From Coniferiporia sulphurascens (lineage: Eukaryota; Basidiomycota; Agaricomycetes; Hymenochaetales; Hymenochaetaceae), in assembly GCA_002794785.1 (NCBI GenBank), contig NBBA01000020.1:310001-374000 (forward strand): a DNA stretch of 64,000 bases, read 5' to 3'. The notes beneath the pieces are model-generated. The model did not search any database and had not been told where the DNA came from. It saw nothing but the letters and a program-made list of their open reading frames with translations. Each line of letters begins with the position of its first letter. Position 1 is the stretch's first letter. A program made the translations under genes and the position numbers. Shown piece by piece: positions 57,536-64,000 of this stretch.

Positions 57536-59423
57536 TCAGGGAAAATGAGCGGATGTGTGCGTATGGAGTTGAACCGTCCTAGATTCACTAATATGACAGG
57601 AAGGTTGACTCAAACCTCCTGCCCTACTAGCACCCTCAACCTGAAAATTGATAGTAGATAATGAGATCTGAAGCCGTCTATGTGCCGCCGTTTTCCGTAA
57701 ATTTAAAATAATCCGGACCGTAATCACAGATTGCAGAACTCGCTGTAGTCTGTAGATATCATCAGACTTTTCAGAACGTGAGGTTTATAGCTTAATTATT
57801 ATCTCACTCAAAAAGGAGGGAATGATATGGTCCCTGAGAAATATATCAGCAATTAATTACCGAAAAGATGGGGTAAATCAAGTACGTAAAAACACTAACG
57901 CTTGACGATCTTTCTTTGAACCAAACTACAAAGTTCGCCATTGACAAAGCTGTTTAGGTTTCGTCAGGCAACTTTAGCAGACTTCTCGAAAGAACCGAAC
58001 GTCTCAGTTACCGAAAAGAAAGAGAAAGTACAGCGCTCCTAAAAATAGCTGTTACTTCTAACCACCGGCCTTGGTACAATACCAGTACTCACCGTCTCTG
58101 TAAAACACCGCCATAAGACCATTTCCAAGCATATTTCCGCGCCCTTACCAGATGTCAATTGATGTCATACGAGGGAAAGTAAAACGTACTTACAGTGTGA
58201 AATGCCTTTCCAAAACGTCAGGACCATAATTACTACGGCCAGTACGTCAGAGCGTATAATAGGGCTGATGATAAAGGAGCTGATTTTACCACACTCGAAA
58301 ATCATTAAAAGAAGAAATTCTATGTAAGCAGATCCACCGTCAGTTTGGAGTAGCCTTGTACATGAAGGAAGGCCTTGTATAGGTGCAACTGAGAATATTC
58401 TTAGCTTTCCACGTTTTAAAGCAGTGCTAGTGCTGTAACTAACTGTTTTCAGGATTATCTATCATGGTTACAGTCGCAACTGTCACTTGAATAGTTAAAC
58501 CTACCTTTTCAGAATCAAATGTATCGATAAGTAAATCAATTTCGATAAGAAATAGATAAGCTTAGTTCTCACAAGGAGCAAAGTCCCCAAAAGGTAGGCT
58601 ATGCGGCGTGATCCATCCCATAATGCTATCACACGAAGCGACATGATCACTGTAGGCAACGGGATGTCAGTTTGTGAACGTACGGGCAGGATCGTTTTTA
58701 AGTAAAGGAAAGGGGTAGTAGAGTATACCTTCGGCAACGATGGCACCACCTATGGCAGGATCTGGCAGAAGTTAGCTGCTATTCCTTCCATCGTACAGAC
58801 CGTGACCCACATATGTACGATTCGCTCAATTGTTTACATTGCTGTACTTCCATTAGTCTTGAAGACGCAAGGATTGTTCGATGGAGTTGCACTCACATGC
58901 ATATCCAAGGAAGTCCCGAAGACATCTTCAACGTTAACGTTGTCGGTTAGAAAAGGCCTCAGACGCAAAGATGATGTTGACGAACTAATGAGCGCCAGAG
59001 CGGAGACAATAAACCCCATGTATCTCGTCAGGAAGAAAAGAATTTTCGTGGTGTTCCAACTAGAATACCAAACGAATTCAATCTAAACGGAAAGTATCCC
59101 AGTTGGTGCCAGCATATACGCAGGGGGAAAAGAATAAGAAAACCTCATCGCCTATGGTAATTAGCCAGTCGTATGTCTAATAAAAGAGGTAATAAGGTAA
59201 TCCCAGAAGGAAACGATTTGAAAACCCACTCACAGTTAATCCGATGCCGGCGACTGAAGATAACATGCGTTAATAGGGATCAAGTCGTTTGAGGCAGAAA
59301 TAACCATTCACCTGTGGCGTACTTGGGGTCAAGCGTGAACGGTCGAGCCTCGATATGGTGCGGGAGCATGCTCACCTGGGCCAACCGGGCTTTGTTCGCA
59401 TAACCAAGGATGTCATCTGCCAT
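57536..59423 (-). CDS. DUF6533-type membrane protein gene, copy 9
   Basis: One of the best preserved copies and the one next to SMC3. Exon 1 reads MADDILGYANKARLAQ from ATG at 59423. The central exon reads IEFVWYSSWNTTKILFFLTR, then YMGFIVSALALISSSTSSLR to SLDMH. A short exon encodes DPAIGGAIVAEV, continuing as IMSLRVIALWDGSRRIAYLL and LLVRTKLIYFLSKLIYLSIH. Later come FLLLMIFECGKISSFIISPI, VVIMVLTFWKGISH and VITVRIILNLRKTAAHRRLQ. All these frames are open. Several membrane segments are predicted. The upstream element at 59505-59513 reads gcataaag on the minus strand, a weaker TATA than in other copies. Confidence 0.65.
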
Positions 59424-60249
59424 CTCACTTTACGCTGCTGAAGGTTTCGAGTATATGTGGGACGAGAAGGGGGAAACAGTGTACTAGGAGGAAATATGGA
59501 CGAGCTTTATGCAGCTATCAAGTTGTACCAATACTCAACAGCAGTGGAGGTGACACGACAATCACCGTGGGGCAGTGATTGCACAATGTGTAAATGGGAA
59601 AGCGGGAAGCTTATGTCTCACCGTGACTGCCGGACACTAGAAGCCCGGGTATCACTAACTATAAGTATAGATACCTTTTCAAGGGATCCAAAGGCTTGTA
59701 CTAACGAGACAGCTCGACTAATCCGACTTGGGTGTAACCCCGCTTGCTTTTTCGCGTACCTTTCTTACCCCTAATTGCTGATCTCCGGAGCAAGTCAGAC
59801 ACTTAACGTCCCTGGATGCCCGCGGTTATTATTAAACACTGAACCAAACGAGTCATTGTTATTTGATTAACATTCCGCACAGTAGTCCCAGTACCAAACT
59901 GGACGAGACGAGTCCAAATTTAGACACGAGACAGAAACTATATCATTGCAACAGACGTTAAGAGAGGGCGGGAAAGCGGGGAAAAAGTTGGAAACCCACC
60001 GGAGACGTATTACTCTTTGTTCCGGACACCTGCCAGTGATGATGTTTCATACAAAAGATTGAAGGTGAAGTGAATGGGAGAGGGCAATTCCGTCTGCAAC
60101 TTTGAAATGTCTTCCGACGCACAATCCTCGCTTAGTAAGTTGGGTACGTAAAACATGTCACGAAGTGACAAATGCAACCGATTGTGTGGCTTGCCAGTGG
60201 GCAGCGGCCAAATTGAAGCTGGGAGCCGACATTCCATCCCCAACTCGGC

Positions 60250-64000
<3,751 letters not shown>

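Overview
The window is nuclear DNA of a filamentous basidiomycete (Agaricomycete-type). The evidence is short ~50-100 nt introns, a cohesin SMC3 gene with the fungal intron style, DUF6533-type fungal membrane proteins, a Tf1-like chromovirus, an rva_4-type integrase gene and a fungal alpha-kinase. Most of the window is repeat-driven. The only clearly conserved housekeeping gene is SMC3 at the right edge (60490-64000, minus strand, cut by the window end).

Layout. (1) A dispersed tandem array holds nine recognisable copies of a multi-exon DUF6533-type membrane-protein gene, all on the minus strand: 1048-3208, 7545-9417, 11190-13071, 22180-24019 (very diverged), 42262-44069, 46059-47725, 50661-52514, 53895-55736 and 57536-59423, plus a fragment at 10690-10830. 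Most have frameshifts or stops; those at 7545-9417 and 57536-59423 look best preserved. Downstream of most copies lies a relic of the last intron, last exon and 3' UTR of SMC3. This indicates that the array arose by repeated duplication of a segment running from the last SMC3 intron to the 3' end of the DUF6533 gene. Four units also hold one isolated cytochrome P450 exon on the plus strand; the others lack it.

(2) A complete Ty3/gypsy chromovirus lies at 13883-21542 (minus strand, TSD ATTTG). It has gag, a protease-RT-RNaseH-integrase-chromodomain pol, an extra third ORF with a membrane segment, and sequence signs of Tf1-like self-primed reverse transcription. A solo LTR of the same family (35359-35920, TSD GTGGC) interrupts an alpha-kinase gene.

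(3) The most striking object is an 11,968-bp TIR element at 25619-37586. It has 26-bp terminal inverted repeats and a 6-bp TSD (CTAAAC), and it sits inside an intron of a decayed STE6/MDR-type ABC transporter gene whose two halves flank it. It carries two genes of unrecognised function, an rva_4-type DDE integrase-like gene (candidate transposase) and an alpha-kinase gene with a zinc-finger-like N-terminus. A 0.63-kb element at 24530-25161 has related termini and the same subterminal motifs, and so looks like a non-autonomous relative. I regard this pair as the best candidate for an undescribed mobile-element family.

(4) Other pieces are a non-LTR retroelement copy (48545-49541, 14-bp TSD), a 79-bp near-perfect palindrome (10322-10400), and a protein-kinase gene (38182-39790) in which only the C-lobe is visible. 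Every internal stop I found in the mobile-element genes is TGA, which fits CGA-to-TGA decay at CpG sites.
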